Notes: generated by a model from the sequence alone, not told the origin. Counted from the first letter of the stretch, positions 8,229 to 17,413 are shown. The stretch: 64,000 bases of DNA from Hahnella aquatica (GCA_965194505.1 OZ239144.1:1550001-1614000); one strand, 5' to 3'. Translations and numbers: made by a program.

Positions 8229-9458
8229 TTAGATCACCACCAGTTCAGCTCGCAGGCTGCCCGAAGTCTTGAGCGCTTCCAGAATGGCGATGAGGGCCGA
8301 GGGCGTTGCGCCCACTTGGTTCACCGCGTCCACAATCTGGCGAAGGTCCACACCCGGCTGGAAAAGGAACATGGGGCGAAGCGGCTCGGCCACTTCAACG
8401 TCGGCATTCTGAACCGCCTGGGTCTGGCCGCCCGTACCACCAAAGGACGGCGGCTGGCTCACCTCGTTGGTGGCGGCCACCGTCACCGAGATCGTGCCGT
8501 GGGAGACGGCTGCGGCCGTGACCTTCACATTGCGGCTGATCACCACCGTGCCGGTGCGCGAGTTCACAACGACCTTGGCTGGTGGCTCACCGGGGGTGAC
8601 CTGAAGGTTCTCCACCATGCTCATGAAGGAGACCCGCTGGCTGATGTCTTGCGGCGCACGAATGGCAATGGAGACAGGGTCTAGGGCCTTGGCCACATCC
8701 CCACCGAAGGTCTTGTTGATCTCATTCACAATGGCCGTGGTGGTGGTGAAGTCCGAGGCATGCACGTTAAGCAGCACCAGCTCGGCGGTGTCAAAAGGCG
8801 TGGCCACTGAGCGCTCCACAATGGCGCCACTGGGCACGCGGGCTGCGGTTGGTACACCTCGGGTGACCCGGGAGCCCGCAGCTTCCTCGTTCACACCGGT
8901 GGCCGTGAGCGCACCCTGGGCCAGTGCATAGACCTGGCCGTCCACACCGCGCAGGCTGGTGAGGATGAGCGTGCCGCCCCGCAGGCTCTTGGCCTTGCCA
9001 ATGGCCGACACATTCACATCAATTCTCTGGCCCGGCTTGGCAAAGCCGGGCAGTTCGGCCGTCACCATCACGGCCGCCACGTTTTTCACATCCAGCTTGC
9101 CGCCACTGGCGGTGTCGAAGTCCCCCAAGGAGCCATCAATGTTCACGCCCAGGCGGCCGAGCATGGCCTTCATGGAGCTTGCTGTGACAGAGACATCGGC
9201 ACCATCACCCGTGCCCTCCAGGCCCACCACCAGGCCGTAGCCGAGCAGTTGGTTGGAGCGCATGCTCGCGGCCGAGGCGAGGTCTTTCACACGGTCGGCC
9301 TGGGCGGGGCCCGCCAGCAGAACGGCGAGTGCGAGCGCGGCAGCAATCCAACCGAGTACCTGGCATGCCTTGTGAACAAGGCGGTCGAGCAGAGATACGT
9401 CAGGCACCGTCTTCGAAGGTTGCACCGACGGCTGCAGAAGTGGGTTGTATGGGTCCAT
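8229..9458 (-). CDS. flgI: Flagellar P-ring protein FlgI
   Basis: FlgI builds the periplasmic P ring around the rod. After a hydrophobic signal segment ending ...LLAGPAQA, the mature protein has DRVKDLA, NQLLGYGLVVGLEGTGD and the ...AILEALKTSGSLRAELVVI C-terminus typical of FlgI. I chose the ATG at 9458 (409 residues) because GGAGG lies 8 nt upstream. An ATG at 9473, directly abutting the flgH stop, would add five residues but has no such site. The n-region before the signal core is unusually long (about 35 residues). Confidence 0.93.
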   Translation of the reverse strand: MDPYNPLLQPSVQPSKTVPDVSLLDRLVHKACQVLGWIAAALALAVLLAGPAQADRVKDLASAASMRSNQLLGYGLVVGLEGTGDGADVSVTASSMKAMLGRLGVNIDGSLGDFDTASGGKLDVKNVAAVMVTAELPGFAKPGQRIDVNVSAIGKAKSLRGGTLILTSLRGVDGQVYALAQGALTATGVNEEAAGSRVTRGVPTAARVPSGAIVERSVATPFDTAELVLLNVHASDFTTTTAIVNEINKTFGGDVAKALDPVSIAIRAPQDISQRVSFMSMVENLQVTPGEPPAKVVVNSRTGTVVISRNVKVTAAAVSHGTISVTVAATNEVSQPPSFGGTGGQTQAVQNADVEVAEPLRPMFLFQPGVDLRQIVDAVNQVGATPSALIAILEALKTSGSLRAELVVI

Positions 9459-9473
9459 GGTGCGGGCCTCCAT

Positions 9474-10172
9474 TTAGAACGGCCAGAGCTTCATGAGAAT
9501 GCCGGTGCCCCAGGGCACCTTGTTGGCACTGGCCAGGTCACCCGTGCCGGTGTACGCAATCTGGGCATTGGCCAAGCGACGCGAGAACACAGTTCCGTTG
9601 GGCGCGATGTCTTCGCTGCGAACAATGCCCGCCACACGAATGGTCTCGCTGCCCTCGGAGAGGTCGAGCACCTTCTCGCCGCGCACCACCAAATTCCCAT
9701 TGGAGAGCACCTGGGTGACGGTCACGGCCACAGAGCCCGAGAGGCTCGCCTGCTGGTCTGCGGTGCCCGTGGCCTCGCTGCTGATTTCGGAGCCGTCGAG
9801 CTTAAGGCCATTGGTGATGCGCCCCGCTCGATCACGCGCAAAGCCAGGCAAATTGCTCACGATGTTGGGAACCAGGCCGGCAGCCACGTCGTTCGAAGTC
9901 TCCCGAACCGCGCTGGTGTTCGTGACCCGGTTGGCCTGGGTCTGCTCATTGAGAATGACCGTGATGATGTCGCCCACGCGGTAATCCTTCTTGCGGCCAA
10001 ACCAGTTGTCGTTTCGGCCGCCGTTGTAGATGGAACCGGTGACGAGCTTTTCGGGCTCGAGTGGCAGCTGAACGATGGGTGCGAACTCCTCGGCCGCCAT
10101 CTTGGGCGGCGAGGAACAGCCGGCGAGCAGGGCGGCTGCGCAGACCGTGGAAAACAAGGCAACAAGGCGCAT
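9474..10172 (-). CDS. flgH: Flagellar L-ring lipoprotein FlgH
   Basis: FlgH forms the outer-membrane L ring. The start at ATG 10172 gives MRLVALFSTVCAAALLAGCSS, a lipoprotein signal peptide with lipobox LLAGC, preceded by AAAGG at 8 nt. A TTG at 10187 is in frame but poorer. Further family features are NDNWFGRKKDYRVGDIITV, TAVTQVLSNGNLVVRGEK-like sequence and the ...VPWGTGILMKLWPF C-terminus. At 232 residues it is family length. Confidence 0.94.
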   Translation of the reverse strand: MRLVALFSTVCAAALLAGCSSPPKMAAEEFAPIVQLPLEPEKLVTGSIYNGGRNDNWFGRKKDYRVGDIITVILNEQTQANRVTNTSAVRETSNDVAAGLVPNIVSNLPGFARDRAGRITNGLKLDGSEISSEATGTADQQASLSGSVAVTVTQVLSNGNLVVRGEKVLDLSEGSETIRVAGIVRSEDIAPNGTVFSRRLANAQIAYTGTGDLASANKVPWGTGILMKLWPF

Positions 10173-10188
10173 CACACGGCCTTTCAAA

Positions 10189-10974
10189 TTAGAGGTTTTG
10201 ATTAAGGAAGCGCAGCATGCCGTCGGTGGCCGAGATGCTCTTGGAGTTCACCTCGTAGGCGCGCTGGGTCTCGATCATGTTGACCATCTCTTCCACCACG
10301 TTCACGTTGGAGGCTTCCAACATGCCCTGGCGAAGAAAGCCCACACCGGCGGTGCCAGGCACCAAGACCTGGGGGGCGCCACTGGCAGCGGTTTCTTTGT
10401 AGAGGTTCTGGCCCATGGGCTGAAGGCCCGCCGGGTTGATGAACCGGGCCAGGTTGATCTGGCCGAGTTGGACCTGTCCACCCCCAGCGACGATCTCCAC
10501 CGAGACAATGCCGTCTCGGCCAATCGTGATGGAGGATGCGTTGTCTGGAATGACCAGGGCGGGGTCGAGCAAGTCGCCGTTGGCAGTCACCACCTGACCG
10601 GTGGCCGAAATCTTGAAGCCCCCGTCACGCGAGTAGGCAATCGTGCCGTCGGCCTGGGTGATCTGGAAGAACCCCGGGCCGTCAACGGCAATGTCCAAAG
10701 CATTCTCGGTGTTGATCATGTTGCCCTGGGCGTGAATTTTCTCGTTGGCGAGCACTCGGGCACCGGTACCCATCATAAGGCCCGTGGGCGCCAGGGTGTC
10801 GGCACCCGTCTGGCCGCCGGCCTGGCGCACATTTTGGTATAGCAGGTCTTCAAAGACCGCTCGGTCGCGCTTAAAACCGGTGGTATTGACGTTGGCCAGG
10901 TTGTTGGAAATCACGCTCATGCGTTTTTGCTGAGCGTCGAGTCCCGTCTTCGAGATCCAGAGTGAGGCGTCCAT
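10189..10974 (-). CDS. flgG: Distal rod protein FlgG
   Basis: FlgG makes the distal rod. The 261-residue sequence begins MDASLWISKTGLDAQQKRM with SNNLANVNTTGFKRDRAVFEDLLYQ, and ends ...NMIETQRAYEVNSKSISATDGMLRFLNQNL, both hallmark rod/hook ends. FlgG length in other bacteria is 260-262. A possible sigma-54 site lies 34-48 nt upstream (11008-11022), which would let flgG-H-I-J be boosted separately. Confidence 0.95.
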   Translation of the reverse strand: MDASLWISKTGLDAQQKRMSVISNNLANVNTTGFKRDRAVFEDLLYQNVRQAGGQTGADTLAPTGLMMGTGARVLANEKIHAQGNMINTENALDIAVDGPGFFQITQADGTIAYSRDGGFKISATGQVVTANGDLLDPALVIPDNASSITIGRDGIVSVEIVAGGGQVQLGQINLARFINPAGLQPMGQNLYKETAASGAPQVLVPGTAGVGFLRQGMLEASNVNVVEEMVNMIETQRAYEVNSKSISATDGMLRFLNQNL

Positions 10975-11007
10975 GTCGACTTCCTTTACAGAGTTGCCCT
11001 ACACGAA

Positions 11008-11022
11008 GCAAAAAGCGGGCCT
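11008..11022 (-). promoter_or_regulatory. Possible sigma-54 promoter of flgG
   Basis: Minus strand GGCCC, then a -12 TTGC preceded by a T-run, with exactly 10 bases between the GG and GC dinucleotides. It lies in the 61-bp flgF-flgG gap. The -24 box matches TGGCAC poorly, so this could be chance. Confidence 0.35.
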
Positions 11023-11035
11023 AAAAAGGTTGCCG

Positions 11036-11803
11036 CTAGGCGCGCAAGAGTTGCGAGCCGCTTTCGTCGATTTCTTTGGCAGATTTGATGAATCGAATGC
11101 TGGATTCGAAGGAGCGGCTCTCATCAATGAGCTTTACCATGGCGGTGATGGGGTTCACATTGCTGCCCTCGAGGGCACCGGGAGCTACTTCCACGGCCTT
11201 GGGGCCCGTGGGGAAATCGCCCGGCTGGCGAACGCCGTCGATGAAGGGCTCGAAGAGACCATCTTCCCGGCGCACCAACACTGTTTCGCTGGCATCACGC
11301 AGCATGAGCTGGGCCACGGGCACCTCCGCCTGAGGTGCGGGCTCCGTGGGGTTGCGCACAAACACGCCGCCCTGCTTGGTGATGTTTACTAAAAAACCGG
11401 GGGGCACTGTGATGGGGGCACCGCCCTCGTCCAGCACCAAGTGGCCTTGGCCGTTTTCGAGCACGCCATTCACATTGGTCTTTAGGTCGCCGCGGCGGGT
11501 GAAGGCCACCTCGCCGTTGGGTGCCTGAACACCCATCACACCCTGCTCCAGAATGGCGATGTCGGTGGCCTGGCCGGTCACCATGAGTGCGCCCGGCGTC
11601 AGGAAGACCCGATCAATCTTTTCCATTTGCGGCGAGATGCGGGTGTCGTATCCGATGCCCTCGGTCTTGACCGCCTGCATGGCCGCCTCGTAGCTGCGCT
11701 TAAAGCCCGTCGTCGAGACATTCGCGAGTTCGTTGGCCAGCACGTGCCGGCTGGTGCGACGCTCATTGATGGAATTTAAGGCGGTGTAGGCAAGGCGATC
11801 CAT
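11036..11803 (-). CDS. flgF: Proximal rod protein FlgF
   Basis: FlgF is a proximal rod subunit. The 255-residue sequence begins MDRLAYTALNSINERRTSRHVLANELANVSTTGFKRSYEAAM (family pattern in the first 40 residues, quoted only as its key positions ANELANVSTTGFKR) and ends with a helix containing IDESRSFESSIRFIKSAKEIDE. Position between flgE and flgG confirms the call. The gap to flgG is 61 bp, larger than elsewhere in the operon. Confidence 0.92.
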   Translation of the reverse strand: MDRLAYTALNSINERRTSRHVLANELANVSTTGFKRSYEAAMQAVKTEGIGYDTRISPQMEKIDRVFLTPGALMVTGQATDIAILEQGVMGVQAPNGEVAFTRRGDLKTNVNGVLENGQGHLVLDEGGAPITVPPGFLVNITKQGGVFVRNPTEPAPQAEVPVAQLMLRDASETVLVRREDGLFEPFIDGVRQPGDFPTGPKAVEVAPGALEGSNVNPITAMVKLIDESRSFESSIRFIKSAKEIDESGSQLLRA

Positions 11804-11828
11804 GGCTTAAGTCCTATTCACTCCCGAA

Positions 11829-14753
11829 TTAACTCCGGATGTTGATGATGGCCTGCGTCAACGTGTTGTTGGTCTCAATCGCCTTCGCGTTGGCCTGGAA
11901 GTTTCGCTGCGCCGTGATGAGTTCAATGAGTTCCTGAGTGAGGTCCACATTGGCCCGCTCGCGGGCACCGGCTCGAACTGTTCCGAAACCCGCCGTGCCG
12001 GCTTCACCGAGTGTCACAGCACCCGACTTAGAGGTGGCGTAGTAGCTGGCATCACCAATCTGACGCAAGCCCGTGGGGGCAGAGAAGTTGGCAAGAATAA
12101 TTTTGGCCAGGTTCTTCTGCGAGCCATTGGAGTAGTTGGCAGACACCAGGCCGTCGTCACCAATGTCCAGGCCAATCAGGTCGCCCTCGGGGCGGCCGTT
12201 CTGGTTCTGGGCCAACACCGAAAACGGCGAGGAGAACTGGGTGGAACCGTCGTAATTGATGGAGAACTGCAGCGTGGCACCGGTGTCACCAATGGTGGTA
12301 GCCTTAAAGGCAATCGACTCGCGTGGCGAAACCAGGTTACCCGCAGTATTAAAGGTAAGTTCGCCCTTGTCTAGGAAGATGGGTGACCAAAGCTCTCGAG
12401 TCTCGTCTTCCGAGAAGTCGCCAGCCTGGGTGGTCTCGTTGCCGTCACGGTCCACATAGAGCGGCACGCCGTTGGCGTTCTCCGCCTGAGGGGGCACCAG
12501 CCAGCGCTCGGTGCTACCCCGGCCACTGGGCAGGTCTTGCAAGCCCCAAATGCTCGGGCCCGTGATTTTCAGGAAGGAGTCATCCCCCTCGGTGCCGGTC
12601 GTGATTCGAAGTTGGGTGGTATTACCAACCGTCTCATAAGTCACCCTTACGCCGTTGACCGAGCGGCCACGCGTGTCCTCCAGAGAGTTGATTCTGAACT
12701 CCAGCTCCTCACGGAACGACTCTTTCGTGAATTCTTCGCCGATGGGCAACTCGATCAGGCCCGTCACGTTGTCCACAGTCACAGTAAAGCGGTTGGTCTC
12801 AGAACTCAGCGTGAAGCGGTTGTCGAGGTTCAGGCCGATCGGCGTGCCGACCACCGAGGCCGGAAGCGAACGAACACCGCGGGTGGGAAGGTCTTCCGAA
12901 GCGGTTTCACCCGGTTCAAAAGCGAAGATGGCCTTGAATGCCTCAAAGGCGATGACATTGGCATCCGTCGAAGTCGCCGGAGTCGTTGGATAGTCGTCAG
13001 CCGTGTATCGAACCCCCGTTGTTGATGCCGTGGCAGCCACCGTTGGGTAAAGAATTTCAACGGAAGATTCGTCACCTGTAGTGCCCGAAAAGATGCTGAA
13101 CGTGCCCGTGGTGGCATCAAACCGAACCCGAATGCCCGTGCGCTGATCGCTGTCGGAGTAGCGGGCCTCATATTCGCGAATAGAGTCGCCGTTGGGGATC
13201 ACCAGGCCGCCGTAGCTGTCGGTCTCATCATCGATCACCGCATAGGTAGAGGTTAAGTCAAATAGTTCACTCGTTGCGGTGGTTCCGTAAGACTTGACAG
13301 AGACGGTGGTGGCTGCCTTTGGCGCGAAAAGAATCGTCTGGGATGACGGCGAGTAGGAGAACGTTGGCGCATTTGTTCCGAACCCAGTCGTGGTGTTCGA
13401 TAAAGCCGCTTGCACCAGCGTCTCAAAATCCTCAATGGTCAGGGCTGAGAGGTCATACTCCGGGGTCCCGTCATTGTTGGCGTCCACGTCAATCGAGATA
13501 TTCTTCTCAGTGGTGGAACCCGCATCCGTGACAACCCGCACAGTGAAAAGATTGGCTACATGATAGTTCTGGTCTGATGTGGTCGTTGAAGCGCGAAGGT
13601 CTGAGAGGTCAAAAGTTCTTAAATCCCCGTAGGCCTTGTTGATCTTTCCCTCCAGAACACGAGCCAACTCCACACCACTGAGTGGCTGCGCCGAGCTGTC
13701 AAAGAGATCTCCCAACTCGATGCGAACGGGTGTTGGGGAGCTATCGATATTGAGGCTCACGGCAATCCCGTTGGTGGCGATGGCGGCCGCCGAATAACCT
13801 GTTTCTGCAATGACTTCGTCGTACACATCAAAGGTGCCAGAGGCCAGTTTGCTCACAATCGTTCCGTCAATGGCTGCCCCGGTGTACTCTGCCGCCTGCG
13901 ACGGCTCCTTGTCGGTGAGTCGATCGAGGTTAAACAGCTTGGTGATGCCCCGTGCAATGTCCTGTGGCGGAATGGCGCTCTCGGGCTGAACCTGGCCATA
14001 CTTGTTCACATACAGGGCCTCGCCTTTCGGGCTCTGCGCCTGAATCAAGAACTCGTCGAGCTTGGTGTCGCCAATATAGACGTAGGTCTGCCATTTGTTC
14101 TCGGGCGCATCTGGGCTCGCACGCTGGGTCTTGGCGTAGTACACCGTGGCCAGGTATTCGTTGCCACCGGCGTCGAACACAGTCACAGCCGTGGTGAGGT
14201 TGTAGGTGGAAGGGTCGAGTGGATCAAAGGCCACGGTCTTCACTTCACCGTCGGCCGGCACGTTCAGGCTGAGTTCAATCTCGGTGGTCTCGCGGGCGTC
14301 GCCCGTGGTCGAGCGCGGAATGATGAGCTTACGAAGGTTCTCGAGGTCCGCCTTTCCGGAGGAGTCCACGCTCGCCGCCATGAGGGCCTGGTCTGCGGAG
14401 TTCACCACGGCAAATGACTCATCCAGTAAGAAGGTGCCGTTTCGGGTGTAGATGTCCTGCAGGCCATCGGCAGACTTCAAGGGAAAGAAGCCGTCACCGG
14501 TAATGGCGATGTCCAGCGAACTCGCCGAAAACTGAATGTTGCCCTGGGAGAACTCCTGAGTCACCGACTTCAAGGCCACACCCTGACCAATCACTGAAGA
14601 AGCTTTCTGCAAAGGCGAGGTGGCGAAGATGTCACCGAAGTCTGCGCGCGAGCGTTTAAAGCCAGTGGTGCCCACGTTGGCAATGTTGTTACTGGTCACA
14701 CCGAGCTGGGCGGTGGCGGCATTCAATCCGGTTAGGGCGGTATAGAACGACAT
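11829..14753 (-). CDS. flgE: Flagellar hook protein FlgE, greatly enlarged
   Basis: FlgE polymerises into the hook, the universal joint. N-terminal MSFYTALTGLNAATAQLG, SNNIANVGTTGFKRSRADF and FSQGNIQFSASSLDIAITGDGFF, and C-terminal ERANVDLTQELIELITAQRNFQANAKAIE with ...LTQAIINIRS, are diagnostic. At 974 residues it is more than twice the usual 400-450; the extra sequence lies between the conserved ends and is rich in Thr, Ser, Asp and Gly. It includes an IN-type repeat (FTVTVDNVTGLIELPIGEE and following). Frame is open throughout. It follows flgD by 33 nt. Confidence 0.94.
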   Translation of the reverse strand: MSFYTALTGLNAATAQLGVTSNNIANVGTTGFKRSRADFGDIFATSPLQKASSVIGQGVALKSVTQEFSQGNIQFSASSLDIAITGDGFFPLKSADGLQDIYTRNGTFLLDESFAVVNSADQALMAASVDSSGKADLENLRKLIIPRSTTGDARETTEIELSLNVPADGEVKTVAFDPLDPSTYNLTTAVTVFDAGGNEYLATVYYAKTQRASPDAPENKWQTYVYIGDTKLDEFLIQAQSPKGEALYVNKYGQVQPESAIPPQDIARGITKLFNLDRLTDKEPSQAAEYTGAAIDGTIVSKLASGTFDVYDEVIAETGYSAAAIATNGIAVSLNIDSSPTPVRIELGDLFDSSAQPLSGVELARVLEGKINKAYGDLRTFDLSDLRASTTTSDQNYHVANLFTVRVVTDAGSTTEKNISIDVDANNDGTPEYDLSALTIEDFETLVQAALSNTTTGFGTNAPTFSYSPSSQTILFAPKAATTVSVKSYGTTATSELFDLTSTYAVIDDETDSYGGLVIPNGDSIREYEARYSDSDQRTGIRVRFDATTGTFSIFSGTTGDESSVEILYPTVAATASTTGVRYTADDYPTTPATSTDANVIAFEAFKAIFAFEPGETASEDLPTRGVRSLPASVVGTPIGLNLDNRFTLSSETNRFTVTVDNVTGLIELPIGEEFTKESFREELEFRINSLEDTRGRSVNGVRVTYETVGNTTQLRITTGTEGDDSFLKITGPSIWGLQDLPSGRGSTERWLVPPQAENANGVPLYVDRDGNETTQAGDFSEDETRELWSPIFLDKGELTFNTAGNLVSPRESIAFKATTIGDTGATLQFSINYDGSTQFSSPFSVLAQNQNGRPEGDLIGLDIGDDGLVSANYSNGSQKNLAKIILANFSAPTGLRQIGDASYYATSKSGAVTLGEAGTAGFGTVRAGARERANVDLTQELIELITAQRNFQANAKAIETNNTLTQAIINIRS

Positions 14754-14786
14754 GGTGGTGCTCTCCTTGGAATCTGAATGCGGCCG

Positions 14787-15479
14787 TTAGCCGTTGATCT
14801 GTTTGACTTGACTGAAATTCACCGTGGCCCCGCTCTGGGTCTCGAGAATCAGGTCGTTGAATTCGGTGCTGTAGGTCACGCTTTTCACCACATCTGGGGT
14901 GGCAATGGGCACCTTGGTCACTTCACCGTTGAATCCATTCACGGTGGCCACGACGCGGTAGGCGCCATCCGGCATCTTTTCGCCACGGGCATTGGTGCCA
15001 TCCCAACGCACGGTGACATCGCCTGGCGCCTTGCGGCCAAGCTCCTGGCTCTTCACGAGCGAGCCGTTCTTGTCATAGACCGACAGATTCACGCTGTTGG
15101 CCCCATTGGGCACGGTGATCACGCCGGCAATGGCAGCGCCGTCCTTCAGAATGGCGGGGCCATCGGGCACCGCCACGCTCTTGCCAATGAGATGCGCCCC
15201 GTTCATGAGCCGCTCACCCTTGAGCGAGGTCACCAGGTCTTTCATCTGATCGCTCATGCTGGTGGTGGCCTCCAACTGCGAGAACTGGGCCAACTGGGCC
15301 ACGAAGGCTTCGTTTTCCATTGGGTCCAGCGGGTTCTGGTTCTGCAGCTGCGTGGTGAAGAGCAGCAGGAACTCACGCTGGCCCATCTCCTCGTTCTGCA
15401 TCTTGGTGTAATCCTTGGTGATTCCCGAGACCGTGGGAATGGTCGCCGGCATCTGAAGGGTCGAGGCATTGATGCTCAT
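14787..15479 (-). CDS. flgD: Hook assembly scaffold FlgD
   Basis: FlgD caps the growing hook. The 230-residue sequence has the family N-terminal motif REFLLLFTTQLQNQNPLDPM (residues 35-54) followed by AQLAQFSQLE, and a C-terminal beta domain with VRWDGTNARGEKMPDGAYR, typical of the FlgD Ig-like region. Its ATG overlaps the flgC stop by four bases (15476-15479), implying translational coupling. Confidence 0.95.
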   Translation of the reverse strand: MSINASTLQMPATIPTVSGITKDYTKMQNEEMGQREFLLLFTTQLQNQNPLDPMENEAFVAQLAQFSQLEATTSMSDQMKDLVTSLKGERLMNGAHLIGKSVAVPDGPAILKDGAAIAGVITVPNGANSVNLSVYDKNGSLVKSQELGRKAPGDVTVRWDGTNARGEKMPDGAYRVVATVNGFNGEVTKVPIATPDVVKSVTYSTEFNDLILETQSGATVNFSQVKQING

Positions 15480-15898
15480 GAACGGGTCACCTCCAGGGTT
15501 TTCATCATCAGGGCCTTGGCGGTGTTCACCACCTCGACGTTGTTCTGGTAGGTGCGGGCCGCGGCCATCATCTCGACCATCTCGGTCACCTCGTTCACAT
15601 TGCTCATGAAGACATAGCCGTCTTTGTCGGCATGTGGACTGCCGGGCTCATAGACCCGCGGGTTGGGGTTCTGCACGTCCACGATCTTGTCCACCCGTAC
15701 GCCGCCGACGTAGTTGGCACCGGGGTGGGTGTCTGCGGTGGAGAGCAGCGCCTTGAAGACCGTGCGCTTGGCCTTGAAGGCTTCTTGCTCGGTGGGGGCC
15801 GTGGTGTTCTGGTTGGCCAGGTTGGAGGCCGTGAGGTTCATGCGGGTGAGCTGCGCGTTGAGTGCAGTGCCCGCGATTCCAAAGATGTTGTCAATCAT
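15476..15898 (-). CDS. flgC: Proximal rod protein FlgC
   Basis: FlgC is a rod subunit. The 140-residue sequence starts MIDNIFGIAGTALNAQLTRMNLTASNLANQNT, with the rod signature ASNLANQNT, and has GYVFMSNVNEVTEMVEMMAAARTYQNNVEVVNTAK at the C-terminal end (key part: NEVTEMVEMMAAARTYQNN). Length and position after flgB are typical. Confidence 0.94.
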   Translation of the reverse strand: MIDNIFGIAGTALNAQLTRMNLTASNLANQNTTAPTEQEAFKAKRTVFKALLSTADTHPGANYVGGVRVDKIVDVQNPNPRVYEPGSPHADKDGYVFMSNVNEVTEMVEMMAAARTYQNNVEVVNTAKALMMKTLEVTRS

Positions 15899-15924
15899 GG
15901 CAAGGCTCCTATGGGTCGATGCCG

Positions 15925-16311
15925 TTATTCACCGCGAAGGGCTTTTCGAATGCCCGAGATGCGGTTTTCCAAGAACATGAGGGTGGCCTGGTAGTCGGCG
16001 GTGGCCTTACCAAACTGGGCCTGCTCCACCGCCATCTCCACCGTGTTGCCATCGGTGGCGGCGTTGAACGGGATGCGGAACTTCAGGCCGTCGGGCTCGT
16101 TTTCAACCTTGGCAATCTCGTAGTGCCGGTTATCGGTGGCCTTGATCTTCACGCCCTCGGCCCCGGCAATCATCTTCTTGAAGTCGATGTCACGCGCCTT
16201 GTAGTTGGGCGTGTCCACGTTGGCGATGTTCTGGGACAAAATTTCGACGCGACGATTCCGAACCGCCAGTGCGCGCTCATGAATGCCAAATGCGTTGTCG
16301 AGTAATTTCAT
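15925..16311 (-). CDS. flgB: Proximal rod protein FlgB
   Basis: FlgB is the most proximal rod subunit. The start at ATG 16311 (128 residues, MKLLDNAFGIHERALAVRN) is preferred over a TTG five codons upstream because AGAGAGG lies about 7 nt before it. The signature SQNIANVDTPNYKARDIDF is present. It heads the flgB-L operon and has a strong sigma-54 promoter match at 16352-16366. Confidence 0.94.
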   Translation of the reverse strand: MKLLDNAFGIHERALAVRNRRVEILSQNIANVDTPNYKARDIDFKKMIAGAEGVKIKATDNRHYEIAKVENEPDGLKFRIPFNAATDGNTVEMAVEQAQFGKATADYQATLMFLENRISGIRKALRGE

Positions 16312-16351
16312 CTCAGCCTCTCTCAAGAAATGACTGGTCGGGTCGATTCAT

Positions 16352-16366
16352 GCAACGGCCATGCCA
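16352..16366 (-). promoter_or_regulatory. Sigma-54 promoter of the flgB operon
   Basis: Minus strand TGGCAT-GGCCG-TTGC, with five of six bases of the -24 TGGCAC box, a perfect -12 TTGC and exact GG-N10-GC spacing. Expected start near 16340, about 29 nt before the flgB ATG. Confidence 0.75.
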
Positions 16367-16375
16367 TGCCCAAAG

Positions 16376-16391
16376 CGGCAAGGTCTTGCCG
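16376..16391 (-). other. Inverted repeat between the transglycosylase gene and flgB
   Basis: CGGCAA (16376-16381) and TTGCCG (16386-16391) pair around a 4-nt loop, 38-53 nt after the transglycosylase stop on the minus strand. No T-tract follows. It may be a weak transcript end or an activator site just upstream of the flgB -24 box. Confidence 0.35.
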
Positions 16392-16428
16392 TTGCACAGG
16401 GTCTGATTGCGTTGTTTGTGTTCGCAGG

Positions 16429-17400
16429 TCATCGCACGGCCAACAGTTCTTTGGTGGCAGGCCGGCGCCAGCCATTGGTCTCGGCCTTCGCCAGGGGTTC
16501 GCGCTGGGCCTGGGCCAAGGCGAACTGGGTCAGGCGCGCGTTGGCGTTCTCCACCAAGCCTTTGCGCAGAGACGCCCGGGTGATGGGTGCGTTCTGATTG
16601 CCCCCCACATGCAGGGCGGCCGCCTGAGGGCCGGGTACGCCCAGGTCGCGGTGCATCTGACGCTCGTTTCGGCCAGCGGGGTACAGAACAGTTAAATAGA
16701 GGTTGTCGAGTGAGGCGGGCTTGTACTGCTGCAGGCCGGTGTCTTCAAAGTAGCGCTCGACCAAATCCAGTTGCTCGAGCACGCTGAGATCCAGAATTTT
16801 CTCGGGCTGCTTGCCGTAGCCCGCGCTGGCGGCACCCCGGTCCGGGCCATCACAGAACTGAATGACCCCATGGCAGTTGCCGTTGGTGGCCCGCGGGTTC
16901 AGTCCATCGCTCTCCATGAGGGCCACGCGAGCAAAGTCGTCGGGGTTGAATCGGTGCTCTCGAGACATGTCGAGAATTCGGCGCTTCACCTCCGCCACCT
17001 CGCCTGTGGGGATGTAGCCCTTGGCCACGGCTCGGTCCAGCGTGCGCTCGAGCACCCGGTACTGGGTGCCGGTTCGCTCGCCAAGCACCACGGCTGCGGC
17101 CTCGTTGGCCGCCAGGGTGTCGGCCAGTCGAGGCTGGCCTGCGGCCTGTGCCAATCCACCCGGCACGGGGCCCTTCGCCATGGAGCCCCCATTGATTAGT
17201 GCAGAAAAATCAATGGTTTGGCCCGCCAGGATGCGGTCTGGATTTTGAATTTGATTGTGTTCGGCCACCGTGTGGATGCGGGCCATGAGGTCGCGGAATG
17301 GCATGCGCTGTGCATCTGCAGGCCGCATCTGGCCAAGCTGCCCCAGGGCCTGCCGTGTGAGGCCAGAAAGGGTGTCGCCGGGTTGAACATTTACTTTCAT
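16429..17400 (-). CDS. LysM-domain lytic transglycosylase, probably flagellum-associated
   Basis: The 323-residue protein opens with a LysM domain (MKVNVQPGDTLSGLTRQAL, residues 1-19, ending near QTIDF about residue 65). After a linker comes a transglycosylase-type domain with VALMESDGLNPRATNGNCHGVIQFC, where E in LMESDG would be the catalytic acid and GVIQF matches the G(L/V)xQ(I/F) motif. Two Cys in this stretch may form a disulfide. No N-terminal signal peptide is visible from this start, so it may be exported by the flagellar apparatus. An in-frame extension to 17607 overlaps flgA and looks non-coding. Because FlgJ here lacks a muramidase domain, this enzyme is a good candidate to open the wall for the rod. 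Confidence 0.8.
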   Translation of the reverse strand: MKVNVQPGDTLSGLTRQALGQLGQMRPADAQRMPFRDLMARIHTVAEHNQIQNPDRILAGQTIDFSALINGGSMAKGPVPGGLAQAAGQPRLADTLAANEAAAVVLGERTGTQYRVLERTLDRAVAKGYIPTGEVAEVKRRILDMSREHRFNPDDFARVALMESDGLNPRATNGNCHGVIQFCDGPDRGAASAGYGKQPEKILDLSVLEQLDLVERYFEDTGLQQYKPASLDNLYLTVLYPAGRNERQMHRDLGVPGPQAAALHVGGNQNAPITRASLRKGLVENANARLTQFALAQAQREPLAKAETNGWRRPATKELLAVR

Positions 17401-17413
17401 GCCGAGCGTGGAA

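Noticed and set aside
16376..16391. A second sigma-54-like site near flgB
   Set aside because: The GG and GC are 9 bases apart instead of 10, and the sequence is explained better as a short palindrome.
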